A stretch of 32,912 bases of DNA from Bacteroides sp. (GCA_021201335.1 JAJQFD010000033.1:1-32912), one strand, 5' to 3'. Counted from the stretch's first letter, positions 17,690-28,870 are shown. Translations and numbers: made by a program. Notes: generated by a model not told the origin, from the letters alone.

Positions 17690-18343
17690 TTAGTAGATGA
17701 TTGAGATTCCTGCTCCAACCTTTAGATCACTATCATAATTCACAAAGACAGCCAGATCTTGTAATACTAAATAGCTCAGTTTGATCTCATATTCTTTGTC
17801 TGTATTTGCCATCAGTTTCAATAGCAAACTGTTTGAAAGTTCTATTTTGTTTGCTTCCAGTTGCAGCCTTGCGTGTTTATAAGTATCTATCCGAGCATCT
17901 GCTATAATAGATAATGGAAGCTTATAACGCACTCCCAGGGTTCCGGCGAGGAAACGGTCTCTTTTGGTTCTTTGTCCGAAAAGGTTCTTATCTCCGGCGG
18001 AACCTTTGCGATAGGTCCAGTCTATGCCGACGTAAGTATATAATCCTGTAATACCGAGGATTCTTCCTGCACGTGCTTCTGCTTCATATCCTTTGCGGTC
18101 GTTATATCCTAACTTCCATTCTCCCTGAAAACTCCATTGGGGGTTGGAATAATCGACAGAACCATCATTTCCACTAAAAGAAAAGCTATTATTGATGGTG
18201 AAATAGAAGCTGTTCTTTTCCTGTTGAATATAAGCATCAATCCTATCGGCACTATTTATCTCTTCTATCGTCTGGGCAGATAGGGGAGTAATAAATAAAA
18301 AGAAAATACTGATGAATCTTAATATACGGTTGACTTTCTTCAT
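17690..18343 (-). CDS. Small outer-membrane beta-barrel protein, uncharacterised
   Basis: This 217-aa protein has a signal peptide (MKKVNRILRFISIFFLFITPLSA) and then alternating amphipathic strands with many aromatic residues, ending in Ile-Ile-Tyr, as expected for a barrel inserted by the BAM complex. The first mature residues (QTIEEINSADRIDAYIQQEK) form a short periplasmic lead. The later part (YVGIDW, then LSYLVLQDLAVFVNYDSD) is reminiscent of CopB-like copper-resistance barrels, but no Met/His-rich metal-binding region is present. It precedes the MFS exporter on the same strand, which may hint at a shared transport function. Confidence 0.65.
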   Translation of the reverse strand: MKKVNRILRFISIFFLFITPLSAQTIEEINSADRIDAYIQQEKNSFYFTINNSFSFSGNDGSVDYSNPQWSFQGEWKLGYNDRKGYEAEARAGRILGITGLYTYVGIDWTYRKGSAGDKNLFGQRTKRDRFLAGTLGVRYKLPLSIIADARIDTYKHARLQLEANKIELSNSLLLKLMANTDKEYEIKLSYLVLQDLAVFVNYDSDLKVGAGISIIY

Positions 18344-18460
18344 ACATGGTTCAACTTAGGAGGTTTATCCTATCAACCGTTTAGGAAGGTATATTGTTTG
18401 GAAAGGTTTACAAATAAATGACTTAACTTACAAGTAAAGAGGTAAGGGGTATAAAAGAAA

Positions 18461-18484
18461 AAAGAGGTTTATTAAAACCTCTTT
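18461..18484 (-). terminator. Intrinsic terminator overlapping the msr stop codon
   Basis: On the minus strand AAAGAGGTTT (18484-18475) pairs with AAACCTCTTT (18470-18461) around a TAAT loop, and a T run follows. The loop contains the stop codon of the MsrBA gene, so the last codons form half of the stem. Confidence 0.8.
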
Positions 18485-19371
18485 GTGTATCCATGATAGT
18501 AAGGAGTCGTTCCTTTCCGCGTATAATAATTCTGATGATAGTCTTCTGCAGTCCAGAATTTTGTGGCCGGAGTTACTGCTGTCACTACATCGTAACCTCT
18601 ATCACGCAATTGTTTTATGAGTTTCTCGGTAACTTCTTTTTGCTCAGTAGAAGTGTAAAATACTTCCGAACGATATTGCTCACCGATATCCGGACCCTGC
18701 CCATCTAATTGAGTAGGATCATGTATCTCGAAAAACATTTTAGCTAAAGTTTCGTAATCCGTTTGGGTTTTGTCAAACAGGATACGTACCGCTTCCGCAT
18801 GGCCGGTATTCTTCTGGCAAACTTGTTCGTATGAAGGATCTTCTTTGGTACCGCCAATGTATCCTGATTCTACGGCGATTACACCGGGTATTTGTTTCAT
18901 ATAGTGCTCAACACCCCAGAAGCAGCCTCCGGCAAAGATCGCGGTTTCCAGTTTCTCCGAATCGTCGGGAATAAAATCCATTGAGATGGAATTTACACAG
19001 TGACGTGTATTTTTGGCAGTAAGACCTTCGCCCTCAAATACATGTCCCAGGTGTGCGCCACATTTAGCACAAGTAATTTCCGTACGTTGCCCGTCTTTGT
19101 CTGGTACCCGCTTGATAGCGCCAGGTATTTCATCGTCGAAGCTTGGCCAGCCGCAGCCGGAGTCAAACTTAAACGACGAGTAGTACAGCGGTGTACCACA
19201 TTGATTACATATATATGTTCCTTTTTCATTAAAATCGTAAAACTTTCCGGTAAAAGGGCGTTCGGTACCTTTGTCCCGAATCACATATTTTTCCATTTTG
19301 GTTAATTCCTTGTTCTGTGCCATAATTAAATTTGCGCTAAGAATGAATAATACAAAAATAATTTTCCTCAT
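18472..19371 (-). CDS. msrBA: Exported bifunctional methionine sulfoxide reductase, MsrB-MsrA fusion
   Basis: The 299-aa enzyme repairs both stereoisomers of methionine sulfoxide. A signal peptide (residues 1-19, ending IMAQ) sends it out of the cytoplasm. The MsrB domain covers about 25-137: zinc ligands Cys55, Cys58, Cys101 and Cys104, likely resolving Cys73, catalytic Cys125 in RHCVNS. The MsrA domain covers about 140-295 with catalytic Cys150 in GGCFWG. The order MsrB then MsrA differs from the A-B order of PilB-type proteins. A reducing partner would be needed in the periplasm, and none is encoded nearby. A TATCTTTG -7 element precedes it. Its stop codon is inside a terminator hairpin. 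Confidence 0.95.
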   Translation of the reverse strand: MRKIIFVLFILSANLIMAQNKELTKMEKYVIRDKGTERPFTGKFYDFNEKGTYICNQCGTPLYYSSFKFDSGCGWPSFDDEIPGAIKRVPDKDGQRTEITCAKCGAHLGHVFEGEGLTAKNTRHCVNSISMDFIPDDSEKLETAIFAGGCFWGVEHYMKQIPGVIAVESGYIGGTKEDPSYEQVCQKNTGHAEAVRILFDKTQTDYETLAKMFFEIHDPTQLDGQGPDIGEQYRSEVFYTSTEQKEVTEKLIKQLRDRGYDVVTAVTPATKFWTAEDYHQNYYTRKGTTPYYHGYTKRF

Positions 19372-19395
19372 CTCATTTCCTCATTGTTTATATAA

Positions 19396-19403
19396 CAAAG
19401 ATA
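19396..19403 (-). promoter_or_regulatory. -7 element of the msrBA promoter
   Basis: Read on the minus strand this is TATCTTTG, an exact match to TAnnTTTG, about 25 nt before the start codon at 19371. No clear -33 element was found at the expected distance. Confidence 0.5.
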
Positions 19404-19448
19404 CAAGGTTTTTTCTTCCTTTATTATTAAAAAAAAGCAAATGATGAA

Positions 19449-19483
19449 TTTGATAAAATGAAAGGCTGATTTTTGTAACTTTG
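19449..19483 (+). promoter_or_regulatory. Promoter of the DUF2867 gene, near-leaderless
   Basis: TTTG at 19449-19452 and TAACTTTG at 19476-19483 match the -33 and -7 consensus with a 23-nt spacer, slightly long. The ATG at 19489 is only five bases past the -7 element, so transcription would begin at or just before the start codon. Confidence 0.6.
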
Positions 19484-19488
19484 AACGT

Positions 19489-20001
19489 ATGAAAATAAAG
19501 AAATCCACTATTCCTACTGATAGTCCCGTAAATGCTTATTTACCAGCCGACTATTCCGATGTTTTTGTTTGTGAGGTGATCTCCAACAAAAAAGTATCGC
19601 CGGATGATTTGCTTATTGCTTTCTGGACTGACTTCCCCGGATGGGTGAATACTCTTTTTGAAATCCGCAATTTTCTGGTGAAGTTTGTAGGATTAAAGGC
19701 CGATAAAGAAGATTCAAATGAATTAGAGAATTGTATCCGAACAGGAGGAACGAGTAATTTTACCTCTGTTCCGGCTAAATCATCCAATGAAACCGTTATG
19801 TTATTGGCTGATAAACACTTGAATGCATATCTCTCGGCTCATGTGGGAGGAGACATGCCACAACAAAAAATCTCAGTAATTACTCTGGTTCATTTCAATA
19901 ATAAACTGGGGAATACTTATTTCTTTTTTATTCGTCCGTTTCACCAAATCATAGTAAAGAGTATGATGAAGCGGGTAGTGAAGAAAATGCTACAACCATA
20001 A
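19489..20001 (+). CDS. DUF2867 family protein
   Basis: The 170-aa protein lacks a signal peptide and has the look of the DUF2867 family: an acidic and aromatic middle (AFWTDFPGWVNTLFEIRNFLVK) and a C-terminal block (YFFFIRPFHQIIVKSMMKRVVKKML). The function of the family is not known to me. It starts almost at the predicted transcription start site and is followed after 37 nt by a lipoprotein gene on the same strand, so the two may share a transcript. Confidence 0.75.
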   Translation: MKIKKSTIPTDSPVNAYLPADYSDVFVCEVISNKKVSPDDLLIAFWTDFPGWVNTLFEIRNFLVKFVGLKADKEDSNELENCIRTGGTSNFTSVPAKSSNETVMLLADKHLNAYLSAHVGGDMPQQKISVITLVHFNNKLGNTYFFFIRPFHQIIVKSMMKRVVKKMLQP

Positions 20002-20038
20002 AGACAACGAGCTATATTTTTTTGAAATCTAATCTGTC

Positions 20039-20956
20039 ATGAAAAACTTTCTTTTGACCCTTATCTTTTTGCTAATAACAGTATGCAGTTGCCGTCAGCG
20101 TTCCCAAACGATTGATCAACCTCAAACCAAAAGTGCTGCAGATACCCTATCAGTAGTTCAAACTGAAAATATAAAAGAAGAGGAACTTACTCCGTGGAAG
20201 TCTCCGCAGGTATCTGATATTTCAGCTTCGGAATTATCAGGCAAAGCCATCGAACTAAGAGCCACTCCTGCTGTTTACCCGGTTTCCGCTTCCCGAATTT
20301 ATGTAACTCTTTACAATCGGAATTTAGGTCAGATTATTGCCCAAATTTTTTATTACCTGGAATATTACAATGGAGAACAGTGGGAAAGAATGCATTTTCC
20401 CGAAAATTTATCTTTCGAGGGTTCCGGACCGTTATTAGATCAGGGAAAGCAATATCAATTTACAGTAAACCTTTTTCCTGATGTAAATAATTATAAAACA
20501 GGAAGATACAGGGTTGGTGTGAGTCAATTACTCAGATTTGATACCTACTTTACTGTCGATGAATCATACACAGTGCAAATGACGGAGGCTAATCATGCGG
20601 GGGGTGCCTTTGAAATGACAGTACCAACTATTATCAGTAATCCTCAACTTCAAATAGATACGTTGAAAGTTATCATTTATAACCATACCCGAGATCAAGA
20701 ACTGATCAGTGAAGAGGGTTTTATATTATCGAGGTTTAACGGAGATGATTATGTCTTCTATAAAATGGACCCTTATAATGGTTTTCGGGGTAAAATATAT
20801 AATCTTTCGCCGGGGCAGTCAATGGAGTTTGACATTCCGGTGAAGTCTGATCAGTATCTTTTTGATTCCAGTGTGGAACCTCACTTTGGGCCGGGAAAAT
20901 ATCAAGTGATAAAATTTAGTAAAGTAGATTTGACAGGGGAGTTTAGATTGGAATAG
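20039..20956 (+). CDS. Lipoprotein with two Ig-like repeats
   Basis: The 305-aa product has a lipoprotein signal ending VCSC (Cys18), a low-complexity linker of about 50 residues, and two similar beta-sandwich repeats. The repeats can be aligned at ELRATPAVYPVSASRIYVTLYN and FEMTVPTIISNPQLQIDTLKVIIYN, each followed by a stretch of the form GEQWERM or GDDYVFYKM and by a GKY or GRYRV strand near the end. This looks like a bacterial Ig-like domain duplicated in tandem. A role in surface binding or envelope structure is plausible; no catalytic motif is seen. Confidence 0.7.
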   Translation: MKNFLLTLIFLLITVCSCRQRSQTIDQPQTKSAADTLSVVQTENIKEEELTPWKSPQVSDISASELSGKAIELRATPAVYPVSASRIYVTLYNRNLGQIIAQIFYYLEYYNGEQWERMHFPENLSFEGSGPLLDQGKQYQFTVNLFPDVNNYKTGRYRVGVSQLLRFDTYFTVDESYTVQMTEANHAGGAFEMTVPTIISNPQLQIDTLKVIIYNHTRDQELISEEGFILSRFNGDDYVFYKMDPYNGFRGKIYNLSPGQSMEFDIPVKSDQYLFDSSVEPHFGPGKYQVIKFSKVDLTGEFRLE

Positions 20957-21551
20957 ATAAAATGACTTGAAATTTTAATTATCCCATCTCCTTTCCTGTA
21001 TCTATAGTAGTGGTATCGGGCTTATTGGAAAATACAATCGGAAGATGAAGAAAAACCTTATTCAATTTGATTCAAATGCTACTGGCTCTGGAACATAAAT
21101 GAACTTCTTCTCTGAATGATTGTCTCTGCCATTCATTCTATTACCCAATAGAATTTTTGCAGAAAAGTATCATTAGTTACGTAATTTAATGTAACTGTTT
21201 GATTATAAGCGAGTCAAGAGTATGTCTTTTCTTTTTTTTCAACCATGCAAATATCACAAGTCTCATACTTTAATCCTCATTTAGTTAAGATCTTTTAAAT
21301 AGTGATATCTTGTTTGTCTGCTGTAAATCAATAATTTATACGAACGATTAAATCCATAGTTGATATTATAGAGGTATTACGCTTCCTACAGAAAATTAAA
21401 AAAATATTCCATTTGGGAGTTCAAATGGTTTAAATCACTTTTTATATACAAGTTGCTGAGTAAAATTCAAATTAAAACAAAAAGAAATAACTAACTTGCC
21501 CTTATTATTGTTACTATATAAGTTATATAATCATTTTAAAATATACGAGTT
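20957..21551. other. 595-bp AT-rich intergenic region with a regulatory-looking remnant
   Basis: No convincing coding frame is present. TTCAAATGCTACTGG at 21071-21085, GAACTTCTTCT at 21101-21111 and TATCACAAGTCTCATACTTT at 21252-21271 occur in the same order, with small changes, in the intergenic region 31410-31932 next to the broken hybrid two-component gene. This suggests a duplicated or relic promoter region of a glycan-utilisation locus. The rest is AT-rich with no feature I can name. Confidence 0.55.
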
Positions 21552-21953
21552 ATGTCACAAATTGTAATATGGGAAAGTTCTTATGGATCAGAAACCTATA
21601 GAGATGGTTCTTATGGCCAGTTTTCAGGAAATCTTTACAGTATCAAAATTGTTGTTGCTGCTTTGGTGGATGATTTCGATTCAGAAATCAAGGAAATATA
21701 TTTCAAAGGAGATGGAGAGTATAAAGTACAGGCTGATCAGTTTGAAAAAAAAGTTGCAACCGGCTATTGGACATTTAAATTCAGAATAGCCCGTCGCATT
21801 ATGGGGCAAAAGATTGATGAGGAATTCAAAGGAAAATATTACTTTGTTACCGAAAAAGGCACAATGTATACCTTCGACCAAGAAGGACAGGAATTTATTT
21901 ATAATGTTCAAACATTCCTTGAGGGGTTTGATAAGATGAAGAATGAGTTATAA
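21552..21953 (+). CDS. Hypothetical protein, 133 aa
   Basis: I do not recognise this protein. It lacks a signal peptide or membrane segment and is probably cytoplasmic. It has an acidic and basic mix with many aromatic residues (ESSYGSETYRDGSYGQFSG near the start, YYFVTEKGTMYTFDQEGQEF near the end), suggesting a small mostly beta fold. The stop and start are well defined and the frame spans 402 bp without interruption. It stands alone between a remnant intergenic region and an inverted-repeat element, so it may be accessory DNA. Confidence 0.6.
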   Translation: MSQIVIWESSYGSETYRDGSYGQFSGNLYSIKIVVAALVDDFDSEIKEIYFKGDGEYKVQADQFEKKVATGYWTFKFRIARRIMGQKIDEEFKGKYYFVTEKGTMYTFDQEGQEFIYNVQTFLEGFDKMKNEL

Positions 21954-22009
21954 GTAATTATGTCATCTAATTATATACTATACAGCAGAGATTAAGCTAT
22001 TCCGCATCG

Positions 22010-22344
22010 AAAGCCCCGCCAAACTACCAGTCATGTTCGGAAGATTTTAAGACGTTAAAATCTTTAAGAAATCCCGCAGGGATTGCATGTGCATAACCGT
22101 GGGATGGACATCCCACGGGATAGGATATAGAATAATCCCGTGAGCCCCGAATAGTGGGTCAATAATATATTCTTCACCCCTTTCAGGACTGTGTGGATAG
22201 AGTTGGGACGTCTATTCCACGGGATTACATCCTGTGGTTATGCACATCAAATCCATCCGGGATTTCTTAACAGACCTTAGATTCTTGGCTTGATTGCTAA
22301 GAAATGTTATCTTCCGAACATGACTGCCAAACTACCGGGGCTTT
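22010..22344. repeat. 335-bp imperfect inverted-repeat element (MITE-like or structured RNA)
   Basis: Outer arms AAAGCCCCG (22010-22018) and CGGGGCTTT (22336-22344) pair, as do AGTCATGTTCGGAAGAT (22029-22045) and ATCTTCCGAACATGACT (22309-22325). Between them both arms carry GCCAAACTACC in the same orientation (22018-22028 and 22326-22336), forming an unpaired internal loop. A second pairing block, TAAGAAATCCC followed by TGTGCATAACC on the left, has its complement at about 22215-22270. The centre has no coding capacity. The left arm is about 19 nt shorter in its linker than the right. No transposase is encoded. Confidence 0.75.
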
Positions 22345-22425
22345 TTGGTAAAAAAATCTTGTAATGTTTAAATATCTAATTTTTGATGAGAAAGTTTTGC
22401 TGATGGAGAATCGTATTAAGCGTAT

Positions 22426-22912
22426 TTACTTTCTGGCCCTGACTAATTCAATAGACTCTTTTGCTATATGTTCAATAACTAATTCAATCATATATAAATG
22501 CTTAAACCCTTTTTTGATTTCCTGTAAACGTCCTTCTTCCTGCTCCGGTGAATATTTCTCTGCTAGTATTTCAAGTGCTTTTAGCTTTTCATTTTCATCT
22601 TCTAAAATACGAATCTTGCCAAATACAATTACGCTTCTGAAATAAGTGGTATATTCTTCAGGGATAATATTGTCTTGCTCAATTACGCAAAAAGATGCTT
22701 TGCTATTCTTCCTGATTGCATCTATTTTATGACCAGCTTTGGCACTATGAAAATAGATTTTATTGTCATAATAAACATAACTAAGTGGTACTGCATAAGG
22801 GTATTCCTCATCTCCTGTGATAGCAAGCACCCCCCCCTGTCATCTTGTTAAGAATGGATATACAATCTTCTATAGGCAACAATTGCCTTTTTCGGCGCAT
22901 TTCTCTAAACAT
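22426..22912 (-). pseudogene. Nim-type pyridoxamine-phosphate-oxidase-family flavoprotein, frameshifted in a G8 tract
   Basis: The reading frame begins at the ATG at 22912 (MFREMRRKRQLLPIEDCISILNKMTGG) and after the tract continues in another frame as VLAITGDEEYPYAVPLSYVYY to 22426. The eight G (C at 22830-22837 on the plus strand) shift the frame by one; seven G would give one intact 161-aa protein. The sequence resembles the split-barrel flavoproteins that include nitroimidazole-resistance Nim proteins (HSAKAGHKIDAIR, EEYTTYFRSVIVFGKIRILED). It may reduce nitro compounds or bind a flavin or haem cofactor. A mutation, sequencing error or phase-variable switch would all explain the shift. A GTG at 22830 could start a 134-aa N-truncated form. 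Confidence 0.8.
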
Positions 22913-22981
22913 ATTATTTATTCTCAAGGATTATTTAATGAGATAAATGCAAAAATATAAAATAAGTTTATATTTATAATT

Positions 22982-22989
22982 TATTTTTG
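22982..22989 (+). promoter_or_regulatory. Possible -7 element before the GH2 beta-galactosidase gene
   Basis: TATTTTTG matches TAnnTTTG exactly, 68 nt before the start codon at 23058. A clean -33 TTTG was not found, so support is modest. Confidence 0.35.
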
Positions 22990-23000
22990 TGTGTAGATAA

Positions 23001-26279
<3,279 letters not shown>

Positions 26280-26307
26280 AAGCAATAAAATGATGGATAT
26301 TGATCAT

Positions 26308-26325
26308 ACCGATGATCGGTTTTTT
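26308..26325 (+). terminator. Weak terminator after the beta-galactosidase gene
   Basis: ACCGATGATCGGT at 26308-26320 is a short palindrome that can fold with a four-base stem, followed by six T. It lies about 30 nt after the stop codon. Confidence 0.45.
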
Positions 26326-26331
26326 CTATTC

Positions 26332-26436
26332 CCGGGGTACTTTAGTCCCCGGATTAAAGAAATAGAAAGCGAAGCCGGATTCCTCCGTGGGCTTTAGCTC
26401 TGAACTATAATCTGTTAAATGGTTCGGGACTAAAGT
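26332..26436. repeat. Palindromic intergenic repeat
   Basis: CCGGGG at 26332-26337 and CCCCGG at 26347-26352 form a local hairpin. ACTTTAGTCCC at 26339-26349 is the exact reverse complement of GGGACTAAAGT at 26426-26436. The region between has no believable coding frame. It resembles an intergenic palindromic element. Confidence 0.5.
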
Positions 26437-26560
26437 TCGCTGTAACTTCATTTTCCAAATATTCCTGAAGTCCAACTTCCTTTTTTGATAGCATATGATT
26501 GTATCCATATGATTGGATTAGCATGCGGATACATCCATTTATAATCACAATCCTAATTCT

Positions 26561-27889
26561 CTAATGTCCTCCCATTACCCCCGAGGCATCCAGTACAATC
26601 TTCAATAAAAACAATACTGCAATCACATACACCGTAACCGATACATCCTTCCATTTTCCTGCAAGAAGCTTGATAAACGCATAACTCAACATCCCAAAAA
26701 CGATTCCTTCCGCAATGCTATATGTAAAAGGCATAAATACTATTGTTAAGAAGGCAGGCAATCCTTCACTCATTTCATTAAAATTGATCTTAACAACCGA
26801 TGAAATCATAAACAGTCCTACAATAATAAGCGCCGGAGAAGTTGCCGCTGCAGGAACCATCAGGAATAGGGGCGCAAAAAATAAAGCCAACGCAAACATA
26901 CACGCTGTACTTACCGAAGTAAGACCGGTTCTGCCACCAGATGCCACACCAGATGCACTTTCTACATAAGCTGTAATGGTACTTGTTCCTAAAACAGAGC
27001 CTACGGTAGTTCCCAGAGCATCAGCCAGGAGTGCCTTTTTCATTTGCGGGAAATTACCATCTTCATCTGCTAAACCCGTTTTAGAAATAACACCGATTAA
27101 TGTTCCCACAGTATCAAATAGATTGACAAACAAGAACGTAAATACCACCACAACCATATCAAAAGAAAGAATATGATCCCATTCAAACTTGGCAAATATT
27201 GGAGTAATAGAAGGAGGTGCACTGATAATACTCTCTTTTGGCAAAGCTACATCCCCCAGTGACAAGCCAAAGACAGTAGCTACTACAATACCTATCAGAA
27301 TGGCTCCATTTACATTCCGGACATACAGAACAGCCGTAACAATCAGTCCCATGAATGCAATCCAAACATCATGTTTCGCAAAATCGCCTAAAGCTACTAA
27401 TGTGTCCGGATTGGAAACTACAATTCCTGCATTCTTGAGTCCAATCATCGTAATGAAAAGTCCAATGCCCACTGGAATTGCATCTTTCAATACTTTTGGG
27501 ATACTCTTTACAATTAACTCCCGCACATTAAAGAAAGTCAACAGGATAAAGATAAGCCCTTCAATAAAAACAGCAGTCAGTGCAAACTGCCAGGAATAGC
27601 CCATCACCCCACAGACAGTAAATGCAAAAAATGCATTCAAACCCATGCCAGGAGCTTGTGCAATAGGCAGTTTAGCATAAAGAGCCATCATTAGTGTAGC
27701 AAAAACGGCAGCGAGTGCGGTTGATGTAAAAAGGGCATCTCTATCCATCCCCGTTGTTGATAAGATAGATGGGTTTACTACCAGAATGTAAGACATAGTC
27801 AGAAAGGTGATCAATCCAGCCATAAGCTCCTTCCTGACTGTCGTTTTATTTTCAGATAGTTTAAAAGTTCTTTCCAGTAAGTTATTCAT
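26561..27889 (-). CDS. NCS2-family purine permease (AzgA/PbuG-like)
   Basis: The 442-aa inner-membrane protein has the NCS2 AzgA-type signatures: TFLTMSYILVVNPSIL, APGMGLNAFFAFTV in helix 3, and ESASGVASGGRTGLTSV in the later half. About 12-14 hydrophobic segments are seen. Relatives import adenine, guanine or hypoxanthine by proton symport, so purine uptake is likely here, though the exact base cannot be read from sequence. It is the second gene of an operon, 12 nt after a DUF5020 outer-membrane gene that could deliver substrate to the periplasm. Confidence 0.9.
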   Translation of the reverse strand: MNNLLERTFKLSENKTTVRKELMAGLITFLTMSYILVVNPSILSTTGMDRDALFTSTALAAVFATLMMALYAKLPIAQAPGMGLNAFFAFTVCGVMGYSWQFALTAVFIEGLIFILLTFFNVRELIVKSIPKVLKDAIPVGIGLFITMIGLKNAGIVVSNPDTLVALGDFAKHDVWIAFMGLIVTAVLYVRNVNGAILIGIVVATVFGLSLGDVALPKESIISAPPSITPIFAKFEWDHILSFDMVVVVFTFLFVNLFDTVGTLIGVISKTGLADEDGNFPQMKKALLADALGTTVGSVLGTSTITAYVESASGVASGGRTGLTSVSTACMFALALFFAPLFLMVPAAATSPALIIVGLFMISSVVKINFNEMSEGLPAFLTIVFMPFTYSIAEGIVFGMLSYAFIKLLAGKWKDVSVTVYVIAVLFLLKIVLDASGVMGGH

Positions 27890-27901
27890 AAAGATATTAT
27901 T

Positions 27902-28612
27902 TTAAAAGTTCCACTTGGCAGCAATGGTAGGGTTTACATAAAATTGATTATTATTCAGAAAGTTATTGCTAATCTCAATTTCAGTGCCGAAAGAAAGATG
28001 TGAGTTTATATTATACCAGAATTGAGGTTCGGTCAGCAAGATAACCTTTTTTCCACTTAGACCCGATTCGTGAGTATGATTCTTGTTTTCGGTCCAAACG
28101 TCAAGAAATCCGGTAATAGTTAATCTTTTATTACATAGATCGGTACTCCATGTAGCTGTCAACTGAACATCATGGCTCACTTTTTTAAATGCGTTGTATT
28201 TATAAACAAGGTAAGTGCCCAGATTTACTTCACCAATTCGGATAGAGTAGGACGGGCCTATTAAAAAAGCATTAGGTATGGAAAAACCATAGTCTTCGGC
28301 ATTTCCCACACCTCCGTTGAATTCAAGATGTGCCATGACGGGAGATTTGCCTAGCTTTAAATCGCGGGCTATTTCCAGGTAACCCAAACCAATATTACCT
28401 CTACTTTGATTGAAATCAAGGTCTACAAAAAGAAAGGTTGATCCCCATTTATCTGGTTTAAAGAACTCGAAAGTGGCTGTAAAAAAGTTCTTTGGAAAAT
28501 TATCTTTACCGTATATTGCCCGACGAGGATCAAAATGCAACTGGAGGTTTTGTGCATGCAAAGAGAAAGATGCAACTATCAGCATTAATAAGGCTATCAT
28601 TTTCTTCATCAT
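27902..28612 (-). CDS. DUF5020 outer-membrane protein (Tsx-like)
   Basis: The 236-aa product has a signal peptide ending LHAQ, alternating beta strands and a C-terminal Phe (AAKWNF), consistent with a small outer-membrane barrel. Phrases such as LQLHFDPRRAIYG and FFTATFEFFKPDKWGSTFLFVDLDFN match my memory of DUF5020, which is distantly like the nucleoside channel Tsx. Position directly before an NCS2 permease supports a role in purine or nucleoside passage. Either of two adjacent ATG codons (28612, 28609) may be the start. Confidence 0.8.
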   Translation of the reverse strand: MMKKMIALLMLIVASFSLHAQNLQLHFDPRRAIYGKDNFPKNFFTATFEFFKPDKWGSTFLFVDLDFNQSRGNIGLGYLEIARDLKLGKSPVMAHLEFNGGVGNAEDYGFSIPNAFLIGPSYSIRIGEVNLGTYLVYKYNAFKKVSHDVQLTATWSTDLCNKRLTITGFLDVWTENKNHTHESGLSGKKVILLTEPQFWYNINSHLSFGTEIEISNNFLNNNQFYVNPTIAAKWNF

Positions 28613-28637
28613 AACTTGTGCGATTTTATTTGGAGTA

Positions 28638-28645
28638 CAAAAGTA
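28638..28645 (-). promoter_or_regulatory. -7 element of the DUF5020-permease operon
   Basis: On the minus strand this reads TACTTTTG, matching TAnnTTTG, about 26 nt before the ATG at 28612. A -33 element is not clear. Confidence 0.45.
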
Positions 28646-28684
28646 GATAAAATATGATTAATGGTATTATGGGGTGGCTCTTTT

Positions 28685-28870
28685 ATGAGTTTAAGAAAGA
28701 GAGAAATTCGTTTTTTGTGCGATGTTACAAAATGTCCAATTTATATTGCGTATTACCTGAAACAGGAACACCAACCAATTATGGCAGACATAGAAGGAGG
28801 ACCATTCTTTGATTTTAGTTTATATAAACAATCCCATTTATTTGGTGTTTTTAAGATAAATAAAATTTAG
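28685..28870 (+). CDS. Possible small hypothetical protein (61-69 aa)
   Basis: This frame can start at an ATG at 28661 or 28685 and ends at 28870. It lies in the 315-bp gap between the divergent DUF5020 gene and the lipid A deacylase gene. The product (MSLRKREIRFLC...) matches nothing I know. A hairpin, ATTCTTTT (28873-28880) with AAAAGAAT (28885-28892) and a following T run, sits after the stop and would suit a terminator. Support is weak. Confidence 0.25.
   Translation: MSLRKREIRFLCDVTKCPIYIAYYLKQEHQPIMADIEGGPFFDFSLYKQSHLFGVFKINKI

Noticed and set aside
22364..22645. Plus-strand coding frame
   Set aside because: It runs antisense to the Nim-type gene, whose family motifs are clear on the minus strand.
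26326..26508. Minus-strand 60-aa coding frame
   Set aside because: It lies across the palindromic repeat and has no protein-like features.
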